A DNA stretch of 64,000 bases from NCBI GenBank assembly GCA_950295325.1, contig OX485806.1, positions 53,191,169 through 53,255,168 of the forward strand, written 5' to 3'. Below are positions 1-11,400 of this stretch, piece after piece. The notes below the pieces were generated by a model that worked only from the letters and a program-made list of their open reading frames with translations, had not been told where the DNA came from and searched no databases. Made by a program: the position numbers and the translations under genes. Source of the DNA: Polytrichum commune (taxonomy: Eukaryota; Streptophyta; Polytrichopsida; Polytrichales; Polytrichaceae). Within the stretch, counting starts at the first letter, position 1, and every line of letters begins with the position of its first letter.

Positions 1-140
1 TCCGGAAATTCCCTCACAACCAATCCGGATTGATCAAATCCGTCTTGGCAGGTCACACAGGGAGCTTCGGATTATCTTTGAGGACCACAACGACCAGAGT
101 AGTCCGGATCCCAACCGGAGATCTGACTCGACGGGATAAG

Positions 141-315
141 TGGGTGACCCGTACCACTTTCCGGATTGTCCCGTCCATCGGCGATGAGACCTCTTCAGAA
201 GATCAGATTGGCGCAAGTTCGGATCCCTTCCGGTCCTTTGCCCAATCTTCCCCACGGCTATCTCACTTGGACGTTACCCAGACATCCGGAACAATGAGGT
301 TCCCTTCCCACTACA
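141..315. repeat. Direct repeat, copy 1 (about 174 bp)
   Basis: This segment, from GTACCAC through CTTCCCACTACAC, recurs about 285 bp downstream at 427-600 with scattered substitutions. Both copies share the CGGATTG, GGGACCTCTTCAGAAG-like and GAGGTTCCCTTCCCACTACAC-like blocks in the same order. It looks like a tandem or near-tandem duplication inside the CCGGA-rich unit. Confidence 0.75.
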
Positions 316-426
316 CTCCGGAGATGGCCTTCGACCCTGAATCCTAACTGTTCCGGTCCTCCCCTCCTCCTTCGGACGGATCGATCTGGTTACCAATTCC
401 TAAGACTCTATTCAATCTAGGCTAAC

Positions 427-600
427 TGGGCGATCCGTACCACTTCCCGGATTGGTCCGTCTAAGGACGGTGGGACCTCTTCAGAAGCTCGGATGGCGTA
501 AGTCCGGATCCCTTCCGGATCTCACCCAATCCTCCCAGCGGCTATCCCACCTAGACGTTACTCAACCATCCGGAATAGTGAGGTTTCCTTCCCACTACAC
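427..600. repeat. Direct repeat, copy 2 (about 174 bp)
   Basis: Second copy of the repeat at 141-315, same orientation, with several substitutions spread along its length. The spacer between copies (316-426) is not shared. Confidence 0.75.
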
Positions 601-770
601 ACAGAGAGGATCCAGAAGGCAATGACTAGATCTGATCCGGGTCTCTTCTCCCATGTCCTATCCGGAACTCCTATCCCTCATGCTCTCTTTCCCTTCCGCT
701 AACGATCTCCGAATCATTCGTACACAAAATCAAGCAAGGAAAGTCAAGAAGTAAGAAATCAAATAATTGA

Positions 771-992
771 TTAGAGTAAGAGCAACCAGAATACAACAGT
801 GGAGAAGGAACCCTTCTCCAAATCCTTATTCAGCCTTAAGTAGAGGCCCAAAATCCCTAAACTGAGGGCAGCGGCCCAGGCGGCTGCCGCTACGAAAAAC
901 CCTAACTGCATCCATTCTCCCAGATTTTCCGGATCAAGATCCGGATTTTCCGCTGACAGAACCCGAGGGAGAATTTTATTCTTCATCTTCAA
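771..992 (-). CDS. Possible small membrane protein, 73 codons, unrecognised
   Basis: A short ORF downstream of the gag-like ORF on the same strand. The translation has a basic start (MKMKNK), an acidic stretch with repeated DPEN-like residues, then a hydrophobic alanine- and leucine-rich run at about residues 30-53 that could cross a membrane, and a second hydrophobic end. I recognise no family. Such a short ORF can arise by chance; its position in the CCGGA-rich unit is the only context. It could be a remnant of a longer retroelement ORF. Confidence 0.2.
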   Translation of the reverse strand: MKMKNKILPRVLSAENPDLDPENLGEWMQLGFFVAAAAWAAALSLGILGLYLRLNKDLEKGSFSTVVFWLLLL

Positions 993-1711
993 AACCTCCT
1001 AAGTCCTATCTTCCTACTTCTATTCTGCTTAACTGATCTAACTATCATCCTAACCTAAGAAGAGCGGTGTTTCTTCTGAGCCGCTCCCCTCCTTGAACTG
1101 GCTGCCTAGTCCACTAACGGCGGATGAGCCTCCTCCCGGCGACGCCTTCTGCAACCGCGTGAGCATCCTCCTCATGTTCGGAGAAGGGGCAATCTCATCC
1201 TCCGAGTCCGCTGCTCTCTCGGTCTGCGGTGTTTCGGATCCTGGTGTTCCGGAAACTAGACTGCCCTTCCGGACGCTCCGGATCGGGGAAGGATCGCTTC
1301 CGGTGCGCTATTCCGGATTATGTCCGCCCGAGATCGAGGCAGTCCGCGGATCCCTGTTGGAGGCTGCCCTCGAGGGTGGTGGAGGGAATGGGCTAATCAT
1401 TTGGCAGTCCGGAGGAGACGACGGCGAGGCTTGGGTCATAGGGGCCTTACCCCTGCTCGGAGTTGTCTCCCGGTCCAAAGTCTGGTGCCTTATCGGCGTC
1501 CTAGCCCTGTCCGGAGTCCGGGACCGATCCGAAGTCCGCGGGACAGGGGACTGGCCTCGTCCGGATCTAACAGACCCGGTGCTCTTCCGCCTCACCTAAG
1601 GAGAGCGCATCCTCTCCGGAGCTCTTCCGGAACTAGCAGGCCGAAAGTCGCCTCCATGCTGGCTGGGTCCTGCAGCCGTTGGCGGATTTTGGACCAGGGC
1701 AACTTCACCAA

Positions 1712-3133
1712 CTACCTCGTAGAGGGTTCCGGTTGGTGACCCAGGCGACCCGGATAGAGGACCCGCCGGGGTGTTCCGCTTGGCGGAACCACCTTCTGGA
1801 TTTCCGCCAGGAGATCCTTCATCGTCCGTGAGTATTTCACGAGGATGGGGAGGGTCTGCCGGGCTGAAGCGGGTTCTCCGGACTCCATCATCCGGTCGTA
1901 GAGATGCGCCTTGTTGACGATCTCTGCCGGATGCCCCACCAGCTCTCGGATCCGACTGAAGACCACTGCCTGCTCTGCGTGGTACTTCCAGATCTCCTCA
2001 CTCTTCTGACTCAGCTCCTGAGTCATGGCCGCCACCTGCGCGGTGAGGTGAGCATTCTCCGTCCTGGCTTGTTCGAGCTCCTTCCTGTCTGCCCTCTTTG
2101 CCAACTCTCGGAGAATGTTTCCGGGTCCGCAGTCGTCCAGGGCCTGATTCGCTCCTCGGACGATGTGTTCCAGCCGGTAGTACTGGTTCTGTAGGTCCTC
2201 CAACCCCTCCTGAACCCGCATGAAGGGATTTTCCGGAAAATCCCAGGTGGAGAGATCCACATTCCGCCAAGTGGTCTCCCGGCTGGGTCCGGCTTCCGAA
2301 TGATAGTGAGGGGGAGAAGAGCTTGTCTTCTGGACGGTCGGCGGTGGGCTTCCGGGTGAAGAGGGAGGGGCTTTCGGAATGATGGGGTCGCTGGAAGTCT
2401 CCGTCTCGAGGTCTCCAGCTTCCGGATGGAGCTTGTAGGTGACCTCGTCCGCCGCTATCATCAGCAGGTCCTCCTCCTCAGCTGTGATGCAGTCGAAATG
2501 CTGATAGAGGTGCAGAATGAAGGGGGAGAGGAAGGAGGGTTTCTGGCCTATATGGGGGAGGGCCCGCCCTATTATCTCTTGAATGATCAGCCCCCAATTC
2601 ACTGGCCGGACTCCGGACATAGCTCCGAACAGGGTGTTAGCCATGGTAAGGCTAATCCGCTTCGGCTTGTCTGGGTTTAGGATGGGCAGGAGGAATTCTA
2701 ATACCCTCCGCTCTCTCAGATTCCGGCAGTTCCCGGGGTGAAAGCTTTCCTTCGGATCTGCGTCCCCTTTAAATTTTCCGGCGAATAAGCCATCGCGGCG
2801 GCCGGCCCATCCTTCCGTAATTCCCCTCGAAAACTCGTAGACCCTATTCCATACATCCAGAGTCCAACTATCCGGATGTTTCCTCTTGGTTCCTAACCAC
2901 TGGTTCCCTCTCTCGAACTTGAATTCCCGGAGAGTGTCTTCCGCTCGGAGGTTCCAGGGTTTGGCGAGCAATCCTGCGCAACCCATAACCCGGAGATCCT
3001 CCGCTAGCTCTTGCAACTCCCCGTCCTCCCTTGGAATTGTAGGGATGAGGGCTTTGAGCGGAACCGGGATGGGTTCCCTCCGATCCTCCTCCCGTGCTTC
3101 CAGCATCTTTCCTCTCTTCTCTATCCGTCTCAA
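1712..3133 (-). CDS. Gag-like or plant-transposon-type protein of unknown function, 473 codons
   Basis: The longest ORF of the CCGGA-rich unit. Residues 1-50 are charged and proline-bearing. Residues 60-240 form a globular region, including a segment around 163-190 (MANTLFGAMSGVRPVNW) and an acidic helix around 216-236 (CITAEEEDLLMIAADEV). Residues 250-290 are a Ser/Pro-rich linker. Residues about 340-395 are rich in Glu, Gln and Ala with heptad-like spacing and probably form a coiled coil. This layout (globular core, disordered linker, coiled coil, no zinc knuckle) resembles gag-like or plant mobile-element proteins, but I cannot assign a family. No pol gene is visible in the unit. The most upstream ATG in frame is taken as the start; nothing else decides it. 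Confidence 0.5.
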   Translation of the reverse strand: MRRIEKRGKMLEAREEDRREPIPVPLKALIPTIPREDGELQELAEDLRVMGCAGLLAKPWNLRAEDTLREFKFERGNQWLGTKRKHPDSWTLDVWNRVYEFSRGITEGWAGRRDGLFAGKFKGDADPKESFHPGNCRNLRERRVLEFLLPILNPDKPKRISLTMANTLFGAMSGVRPVNWGLIIQEIIGRALPHIGQKPSFLSPFILHLYQHFDCITAEEEDLLMIAADEVTYKLHPEAGDLETETSSDPIIPKAPPSSPGSPPPTVQKTSSSPPHYHSEAGPSRETTWRNVDLSTWDFPENPFMRVQEGLEDLQNQYYRLEHIVRGANQALDDCGPGNILRELAKRADRKELEQARTENAHLTAQVAAMTQELSQKSEEIWKYHAEQAVVFSRIRELVGHPAEIVNKAHLYDRMMESGEPASARQTLPILVKYSRTMKDLLAEIQKVVPPSGTPRRVLYPGRLGHQPEPSTR

Positions 3134-3187
3134 CTGCGGAAAACTCTCTCCCCTCCGGATTCCCTCTCTTCCGCCTAATTGCTACAG

Positions 3188-3260
3188 AGTCCCGGCAAGC
3201 CAACTGCCGGCGACTGGAAAGTGCGGAGTCCCAGCAATCCAACTACTGGCAGCTCAAAAA
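3188..3260. repeat. Degenerate 39-bp tandem duplication
   Basis: AGTCCCGGCAAGCCAACTGC at about 3,188 is repeated in altered form about 39 bp later (AGTCCCAGCAATCCAACTAC), just upstream of the gag-like ORF on the minus strand. This is where a leader or primer site would be expected, but I see no clear tRNA-complementary sequence. Confidence 0.4.
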
Positions 3261-3739
3261 AAACAACCTCACCACTCGTTCTCTCAACAATTTGCCTCTC
3301 GTGAACAGGAAAAAAAAAGTGGGAAGGAGAAGGAAGGGACCCTTAAGTATCCTTCCTCTTTCCTTCTTCCCTTATTACCGTTTGGTTTAACGGAAAACAA
3401 ATGCCTAACCGTTTTCCGACGGTTTTCACCCAACCGTCATAAATCCGTTGTAGCCGCCACTTCCAGACCGTTGGCTAATCTTGGCGCAACCGTTACTTGG
3501 TCCGGACCAGCGGTTCGGACCATGATTAAACGGTCCTCCTAATCTAATTTGACGGACCGGTAATAATACTCATTTTTAACCTTTTTATCGCACAAGGCGG
3601 ATTTAGAATGCCCTATTTCCTAGTACAATTAATTAATCCTAAGAACCCCTATTATCCTCATACAAGCAGGGTAAAATATGGAAAATGAATCCGTATTTCC
3701 GTATTTCCGTCAAATTCGGACTCCCACAACACTATATGT

Positions 3740-5170
3740 TTTCATCATTTAGTTGAGCATTTATTTTGCAAATAATACCAAAGAAAATGCAAAGTCAACC
3801 ACAACAAGGTGTACCAAAATTGAGTCATGCATTATTTTTTTCACTTTCTATGCCATTTTTTGAGTTTTTTTCATGATTTTATTTTAATAATCATTCAACC
3901 TTTAGTTAGCTGTTGTCACAATCATACATATTGTCATCGAATTTAATGAATGATTTTTAATTTTAATCATCATAATCCTTCAAACATAAACCCTTATGAA
4001 TTATTGGGACTCTTATATTTAAAAACCTTAGTGGTACCCTTTATCATGGTTGGATCTAGCAACTATCTTTTGACATTACTCCTAACTAGTTGGATTGATT
4101 TTGTGTTTGATTACCAATTGTTTATTTTTCAAGTACCATGTTGCTTCAATGTTTGCTTTAAAGATTATTTGGCAGTTAATCAAACATAACGCATAACATG
4201 TCATGAAGCATACAATATTTTATGTGGAATCGGTTATTTGTCAAACAACAAAACATGAATATGGCAAAGGTCAACGCATAAGGTTGTGAATTTTGTTTGT
4301 GGTTCAAGTTAGGGACCAATTCCCATGGTTGCTTCTTGTAGAGGTTTATTTGACTTTGTTTTTTACACACACGGATACATATGAAAATCATTAATATTAT
4401 GCCTAGTACCTATTAAGAACATTCAAAGCATATTCAAAACATTCATTTTCATAATCTTCATCATTTTTGTGAAATCAATGGCCACATGTCGTTTATCTCA
4501 TGTTTTTGCAATTTTTTTTGAAAAAATAAATAACAATGGAATTAATAACATTCACTTTGTCTTTCCAATATGTGATGGCACTTTATAAATATTTATGGCA
4601 AATGTTTCTGCATTTTTATCATTTTAATTGGTTTGCCTACTATTTTGGAAGATATGATCAAACAAATTAAATGAGTCTTCCATAAATTAATTTTTTTTCA
4701 AATGCTTAAACAATTCATAGGTGAGATTGTTTTTGAAGAAAATATTATTTAGAAACGGGCCATGCTTTTGGTGGGAAGGTCATCAATCTTAGAATCAATA
4801 GGAGATAAGATTGCACGAGCATAAACACATATACAAAGGCATATGAACAATGCTTCAAGTGAGATGGTCTCATGCTCTCCTTGCTCTGTCTTTTATGTTT
4901 TTTTTATTTTCATTGGTTCATACAAACAATATGGAATAAGTTTTATCCCTCTTTGGACTAGCATGCTAGCCTTATTCTAGCCTTATTCTTTCTCATGCCT
5001 CTCCCATTATATTTTTATTGACTACAAGCAATCTAATGCTCTACCCTTTACACTTCAACTTTGCGAATATTCAAAGGTTTCTAAACCCATTTCACTTGTT
5101 AATGCTTGATGCCTATCTTTTGCAAATGGATTCGTTAGCACGTCCAATAGCATATCCTCCGTTGAACAAT
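3740..5170. other. AT-rich DNA without recognisable genes
   Basis: Homopolymer-rich AT sequence with only short, unrecognised ORFs. The one structured feature is a roughly 90-bp block near 4,790-4,885 that recurs at 8,190-8,285. Confidence 0.6.
4790..4885 (+). repeat. Diverged dispersed repeat, copy 1
   Basis: Shares the run ACAAAGGCATATGAACAATG and flanking words (AATCAATA, GAGATTG-like, CTCATGCTCTCC) with 8,190-8,285 in the same orientation, at roughly 75-80 percent identity by eye. The second copy lies just upstream (minus-strand sense) of a copia relic, so this may be copia sequence. Confidence 0.45.
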
Positions 5171-5176
5171 ACTTCA

Positions 5177-5735
5177 AACATATCTCTCGGTCATCTCTTG
5201 GTATTCTAATTTCTCTCTAATGAATTGATGTTGTACATCGATATGTTTGGTGCGAGAATGGTGTGTAGGATTCCTTGCAAGTGCTATGCAACCTTGATTG
5301 TCACACATAATGGATGTCGGTCCTTCTTGCACATATCCCACATCTGCCAAAAGTTGCCTAAGCCAAATCATTTCTTTAGTACAATGGCTAGTAGCCATGA
5401 ATTTTGCCTCCATTGTAGATAATGCAATGGTTGGTTATCTTTTGTATTTCCACAAAATGATTCCAACGCCAACAAAAACCATATACCCCGTGATAAGTTG
5501 TTGGTCGTTTGTGTCTCCTGTTTAATTCACATCACAAAAACCTCTTAAAACAATATCATTGCCTCCGAGGTATAATTTGAAGTCCAAAGTGCCTTTCAAG
5601 TACCTCATGATACATTTTACGTCATCCAATGCAGTGGACTGGACTTCGACATAAATTGGCTTACCGTACACACCGCAAATGCAATATCAACCCTCGTGGC
5701 CACCATTGTATACATGAAAGATCCAAAGTTTTAAT
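5177..5735 (-). pseudogene. Ty1/copia pol relic: end of reverse transcriptase and RNase H
   Basis: The minus-strand translation contains copia RNase H signatures: EAKFMATSHCTKEMIWLRQL, then IMCDNQGCIALARNPTHHSR and KHIDVQHQFIREKL. The catalytic Asp of CDNQ and the Glu of MEAKF are present. Further upstream on the minus strand (to about 5,735) other frames give copia-type blocks such as LKGTLDFKLYLGG and MVATRVDIAFAVC, interrupted by stops. In Ty1/copia elements this region is the C-terminal end of pol. The copy is 5' truncated and frameshifted and no LTR is visible downstream. It may belong to the same dead element as 7,590-8,035, with DNA lost or inserted between them. Confidence 0.8.
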
Positions 5736-5769
5736 AATTTCAAATTCACACCAAACGGAGTTCCAACTA

Positions 5770-5804
5770 CCGTAGCACCATAGCTGGTTCGTGCACCTCG
5801 AAAC

Positions 5805-5842
<38 letters not shown>

Positions 5843-7333
5843 AAAATTAAGTTTCGTCAACTAAAAATATTATTTATGAAATTTTGTCAGTCTTATGATT
5901 TAAAAAATTTAAATTCATTTTTTCGGTAAGGTCCAACAGTACTGCAAGTAGGTTGTTGTTTTTTTCATTCATTCGTGGCAGTTTTTGGCCTTAAACCTAA
6001 GTATCTACCTTAACCTTACTTAGTGTGGCTCTTGTTTGTCTTTGCACAAAGTATGTGTTATGGCTTCATGAGGGAGAGTTGAATGAAAGCTGGATCTGCA
6101 CATCCTCCTCACTCAACCTCTCAACTCCAAGCTTTCTTAAACTTTGCTCTAGTGTTGAAGCCCATACGTCTCTGTATCAAGCAGAACCAACAAAAGACAG
6201 ATGATGGAAATAAAAAAGTATGCACATAATGGAAGATTCATCATGGAAGCATTCTGAGATCAAGAACAAACTTCTGAGATCCCAGAAGCATTCTACCTTC
6301 AAAGGATCGGACAAAAGCAACCAGCCTCCATCCTTCCGGATACAGAAGCTTAGAACACTGCTCTCCAAGTAGGGGAGATGGTAGACATTAGCATCATCAA
6401 GCTCCAGAACATACTTGCCCAATTGATCCCAACACAGATTTTTCAGTGGTCGTCACATAAGCTGACAAACCGTTTCTTAAAAATTGAAACTGAGAATAAG
6501 ACCACAAAGGAATAATCATCTGCATTTCCACACAATGTTCAAACAAATTGAATGTGGCACGACACTGGTGATCTTACGGGCTCCCGGCTTCAACGAATCT
6601 CTCAGGAAGCACAACATTCTGGCAAGTAAATTCTCCAACAAGAGGAAAATTGCACTAACAAATAACCAACTTCTTAATCCGGTTTGGACTTTTTAAGGCC
6701 CATGTCAATCCGTATGATCCAACAATGAAACCCTACCAAAAGCAACTTAAGATGGGTGAGAACATACACAAAGCATTTAAAGAACTCCACATGATGTGAG
6801 GATCCCAACTCTTCAACTTACAGATTTCTCGAGGATTGAGAATCCATTTCCTCTGGTGTGTGGAGGTCGGGAAGTCAACCATCAAAACTCACTACCTAAT
6901 CCCCTAACGAATGAGAACAATAGGATTTGCAATGATAAAACCACAAAAACAGTGATTAGGCATAGGTTGGTAGAACCTGTCCGCATGTGTAAGCTTCTAG
7001 TATCTTTGCCCCCGTTCGCTTGGCCTTTGCACTTGTTACAACAAGCAGGCAAGGCATTTATGGCTAGAATCAGGAAGTGTTTGGCGTTTTTGTTGTAGGA
7101 CTTGCGCAACCTCGTGGAGCTCGTGAACAGGGCGCCGAGCCATTAACGTGTTAGCAAGCAACCTCTTATGGTGTTGACGTGATTGGACCTTAGAAGAGTC
7201 CACATTTTTCAATAATTCGTTTTTTTCTAAACATATTTTTTCACTTTTTTGTTTGATTGGGCTCATAATTTCCGGATTTTTTCAGTTTTTTATTTGGCAA
7301 TTATTTTTGCACGAACCAGTTATGGTGCTATGG
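5770..7333. mobile_element. Candidate DNA transposon or MITE bounded by 26-bp inverted repeats
   Basis: Positions 5,770-5,795 and 7,308-7,333 are inverted copies matching at 24 of 26 bases (core TAGCACCATA, then CTGGTTCGTGCA). The 1.5-kb interior contains an (AT)n run at its left end and no ORF I recognise. I could not find a convincing target duplication next to either arm. The segment lies between two copia fragments, as expected if it inserted into a copia element. It could instead be an unrelated inverted duplication. Confidence 0.4.
5807..5841. repeat. (AT)n microsatellite, about 35 bp
   Basis: Uninterrupted alternating A and T, 12 bp inside the left arm of the inverted-repeat candidate. 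Confidence 0.95.
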
Positions 7334-7589
7334 GTAATTTGCATTGTTCCATGTTAAACCACTTAAGGTCCTCTTCAATGTAGTTTTTTTGGTTCATAGT
7401 GATGGTACAAGTTTTTTTTATTCGTTTCAAATTCTAATCCTAGTAAAAGCAATCTCCTTTGGATACCAATTCATATAACCACATTTTCCTTGAACAACCA
7501 CCAATGAAGGTTACAAAACACCTTGCACCGTCCATGAATGTAGTCCTTATGGGACACACTTGTTGAAATGCATGATTTTCAAAGGCTTA

Positions 7590-8035
7590 GTCGCTCACCT
7601 CCCCCTCGTTTGGAAATGTAACCCTATGTTGTTTGTCTTCCATGCACATTTCACAAAATAACGAAGAAGTGGGGTGAGAATTTTTTTCAAGTTTCATACC
7701 ACTCAACATGTTTTGGAGAGTATGAACACCCTTCATTTTTAAATGGCCAAGGCAGCGGTGCCAAAGTTTGAGAACTCCATTTCTCGTTGGAAATTGCACC
7801 AAGTTGGCCGCTTTTGCTTCGTGCATCTTCACGAAATTTATTTTGTACAGATTTGTGTTTGTGTGGTGCAATCGCAATGACTTCACCATCGCAAGATTGA
7901 CAATGCATTCGTTTAGATTGAATCGGACCTTCAAACCATTCAACACAAATTTGTTCACCGAGAGCAAATTGGTATGCAATATGGGCATGTGGAACACATC
8001 TTTGATACGAATTTGGTTGAAACAAAAACAAAAAC
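7590..8035 (-). pseudogene. Ty1/copia pol relic: GAG-pre-integrase region and integrase zinc motif
   Basis: The minus-strand translation reads VFHMPILHTNLLSVNKFV and later LKLWHRCLGHLKMKGVHTLQ, followed by a CEMC pair. This is the copia pre-integrase block and the HHCC zinc motif (H, H, C, C all visible) that open the integrase. The reading frame merges upstream with unrelated sequence and ends after about 15 residues beyond CEMC, so the integrase core is missing. It probably shares an origin with the RNase H relic at 5,177-5,735: same strand and right order, but too close, because integrase core and most of the reverse transcriptase are absent. Confidence 0.75.
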
Positions 8036-8189
8036 AAAAAACAAAAAACAAAAAAAACTTACAACAACGAAATGTGCCTTTAGAAACCTCCAATAGTGTG
8101 AAGCGCCAACTTCTTAAGATCGAGTTTGCAACCTCAAATGCAATCAAACATCTAGGCATTTCACTTGCATGGTGGGCCCATAACCTTTT

Positions 8190-8285
8190 GAAATCAATAA
8201 GCGATGAGATTGTATAAGCATGAACACTTCTACAAAGGCATATGAACAATGTTTGGAGTGGAATGGCCTCATGCTTTCCATCTCC
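8190..8285 (+). repeat. Diverged dispersed repeat, copy 2
   Basis: Same-orientation copy of 4,790-4,885, sharing ACAAAGGCATATGAACAATG and neighbouring words. It sits immediately upstream (minus sense) of the copia pre-integrase relic. Confidence 0.45.
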
Positions 8286-8420
8286 AACTTGTTGGCAAAT
8301 GGTGTGACAAATACCCTTGTGTTTATTTAAGCTTTCATATATGTCAAGAAAGTGATTGGTTGTAATAACTTTGATTTCTATAATTTTTTGGTGTTTTGAA
8401 GGTATTTTATTTGGTTTCAT

Positions 8421-11400
8421 ATGAATGTTTCAAATGTTTGTTTGTAGGTTGGTCAAGCTCAAATAACTCAAGTTTCATTGAACATTCAAAATTTTGGTGG
8501 ATTTCATTTGATCAATGCGGACTTGACTGAGTGTCTATTAATTCCAAAGATTTCATATCCTCCGCATTCAATTCCACAACTTTAAAGACATAAAAAAAAG
8601 TTTGAATTTGGAGAGGGTTTTTTCATGAATAATGTTTCATCGCTTTTGTTTTTACCTCAGCTTAAAAAATGAGGTACGATGTAAGAACCTAAGCTGCATC
8701 ATATGGTTTTTTATCGGCAAAAGATTCATGGGCAATTATTGAGTTTCCTTTATGCTACCCTTCAAGTTACAACACTAATAATGCATAACATTTTTAATGT
8801 CATAATTGTCATTGTGTTTTTTTCTTTTGCTTAATCCAGAGAAGTTGTATTCTTTATATACTTGGTATTTTGGAATCATGTTGTTTTTTTGTAAAACAAT
8901 TGCCTTGAATTTGCCCTTAGCACTGCAAGTTATCATTTTGTGGTTGAGGTGAAGTTCTTGAATATATTCTTCAATCCCATGACAACAAAAATGCAGTTAA
9001 TGCAATGTATTATCTCATAGATAGGACATTTAAGAAGTACCCGAACCCTCTACAAATCTTAAGTGAAACATTGATTAAGCTAGGAGATGTTGTCTTTGAT
9101 GCTTACAAATCTATTGGTAAAGGTTAATCTTTAGCTATTCTATGTTGTTATCATTTTTAGTGTCATCTTCAAAGGCCAGTCATCTATGTAATGTGAGTCT
9201 ACTTATGAAATAGGCGTGTTTACTCATGTTTGTTGGCGTAATGGTCATTACCTTGTTGTATTTGAGAAAAATGACATCATATTCAATGCCATGTTGGCCC
9301 GTTTGCTTGACCCAAACCTTTGATTGGTGGCTTGTGATCCTCCAACATAACTACAAAAAATGACAAAAATCATGTTCAAAATTTGTAAGGATATATCAAT
9401 AGACTATATAAGTCTATGTTTTGGAAAGGTTAAGAATGTTGGTTCTCATTGTGAATCATTTTGTTTTTGTTATTTAAGTCTTATTCTTAGGGATTTTATG
9501 TGTAGGAAGCAATGTCCGCCCCTCATAAATTTATGCCAAGTCTTAGGCAACACAAATGACAACAACTATTACATCTTTAAAACATATTAAATCTATACAT
9601 TATGATTGTTTTGTCTTGCCTTTTGTTGATGTAAAGGCAAAGAATTGTAACGGTGTACTAGGTAATAATGAATATTATTTGGGTACATGACAATTCATAT
9701 ACACGGTTTTCATGCATTGATGTGGGTGTGCTTGTGTTTTTATTTTTATTCTGATGAAATATCCACCTGAAATGGTCTATGACTCGTGTGATTATTGCCA
9801 TAAAAATTTGAACTTGAATACCCTTTGTATTTTTGCCTATGTCCAAATATTTGATGGGCATGGCCTCCTAAATGCAATATTGAAAAATTATGTGCTCATA
9901 TATGTTTGTATTAAGTTGATTGTCATCGATTGTTTTGGTATTTATTAGGATTATTGAATTATGTTTATCCTCTTCATATTTTTTTTAAAAATTAAACCCT
10001 TAGATTAATTATATATGTATATATATATGCCAAAATACCATAATTATAAGATACTAGTGGGCTTATTACCAGCTATTTTACCTTCTTTATTGCTTACAAA
10101 TTATTGTTCATTGCTCACTGCTCATTATATAGCTCTCCCCACCCCCCCCCACACACACACAAATACATACATACATACATACATATATATATATATGGCT
10201 TTAGATTGTTCAAAGAACCTACTATTATGCACAAAGTTGTACCTCAAATCTCACACATAGTTATTACAATTTGAAAGGCTAGGTATTGAATTTATCTATG
10301 ACCACTTCCAATGGCAAACCTATTAGGACATAGTTTCTGCCATTTGATACAAACATGTGGATGTGGAATGTCGAATGACCATGTAGTATGCAAACATGGT
10401 ACAAAATAATTTACAAATTACGTGTGTGAAACGACATACCTTACACCCCATATGCATTTAAGACTCCACTGCCAAATGGGGCGACATAAACAATATGTCA
10501 TTGTCAAAGGACGATGGTAGGTACCTGGCCTCATGAACAACAAATGTTATAGAGTCTATAATTGTAGATCAAATTTAAACATCTTTGGGATTTGGTTAGT
10601 TTCAAAGCCTTCACAATATTCAAACCCAAAGATGATGTAAAAGGGTTAAAATATACACTTTGGAATAGGGTTTTTTGGCAAATCAACCTCATTTATAGGA
10701 GAATATAGGGAATTTATCAACATCCACATCGATTTTGGAAGGAATAAAATTTCATTTGTAAAAGGAAAAGGCTAACAATTTATGTTAGAATGATTAACTA
10801 TTGGACAAATTTCATAGGAATCAAACAACACAAGAACACCATATTCATTAGGCTCAAACTTAACAATGTTGACACTACAGATTTGGACCATTGATGTGCT
10901 AGATTTTTTTGTTAGCATAACACTATAAAATTTCATTTGGGAATCATTAAAAACTATAACCATAAATAATATTGGACCCAAGATCTAGACATGTCCATCC
11001 TCACTCATATTCTTATGGATATGATAAACATAGTTTTTGTGTTACTAATGGCACCCGACCGTCCACATAGGACACAACCAAAGCCCTATGTCCAAATTAT
11101 CAAGAATTTATTTCTCATTTTGTATGATGTTCATTTGGTAGAGAGTTGGTGGCATTCCTACGTTGTCATCTTGATAATATTAAAATTTGTAGTAATTGCA
11201 TGCTTCGCTCAATTCCATGGCGTGCCAAGGCTGAAACTACTTGCGCGGCCTTTTTGAAATATCACCATCCATAGTATACATTTGTTGCTCTACGTTTATG
11301 CTTCATATTTGAAGAGTGAGCCTCAAACTAAGCAAATACTCTGAGACACTATATGACCATCATTCTCAAGAAGCAAAGTAAAGGGCACAAAAAATCCATG

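Larger units (their letters stand above)
1..3736 (-). mobile_element. CCGGA-rich, GC-richer retroelement-like unit (left end outside window)
   Basis: The first 3.7 kb differ sharply from the AT-rich DNA that follows. I count about 35 CCGGA pentamers by eye, then almost none after 3,740. The block holds a long gag-like ORF on the minus strand (1,712-3,133), a small membrane-type ORF and a roughly 174-bp direct repeat. The minus-strand sequence at 3,736 begins TGTGGGAGTCCGAATTTG, which could be the start of an LTR, but I see no matching second LTR, no convincing primer site and no target duplication. It may be a gag-only, non-autonomous LTR element; that is inference. Confidence 0.4.

Noticed and set aside
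3950..5170. Host genes in the AT-rich stretch
   Set aside because: Only short ORFs, no codon bias, motif or conserved block visible.
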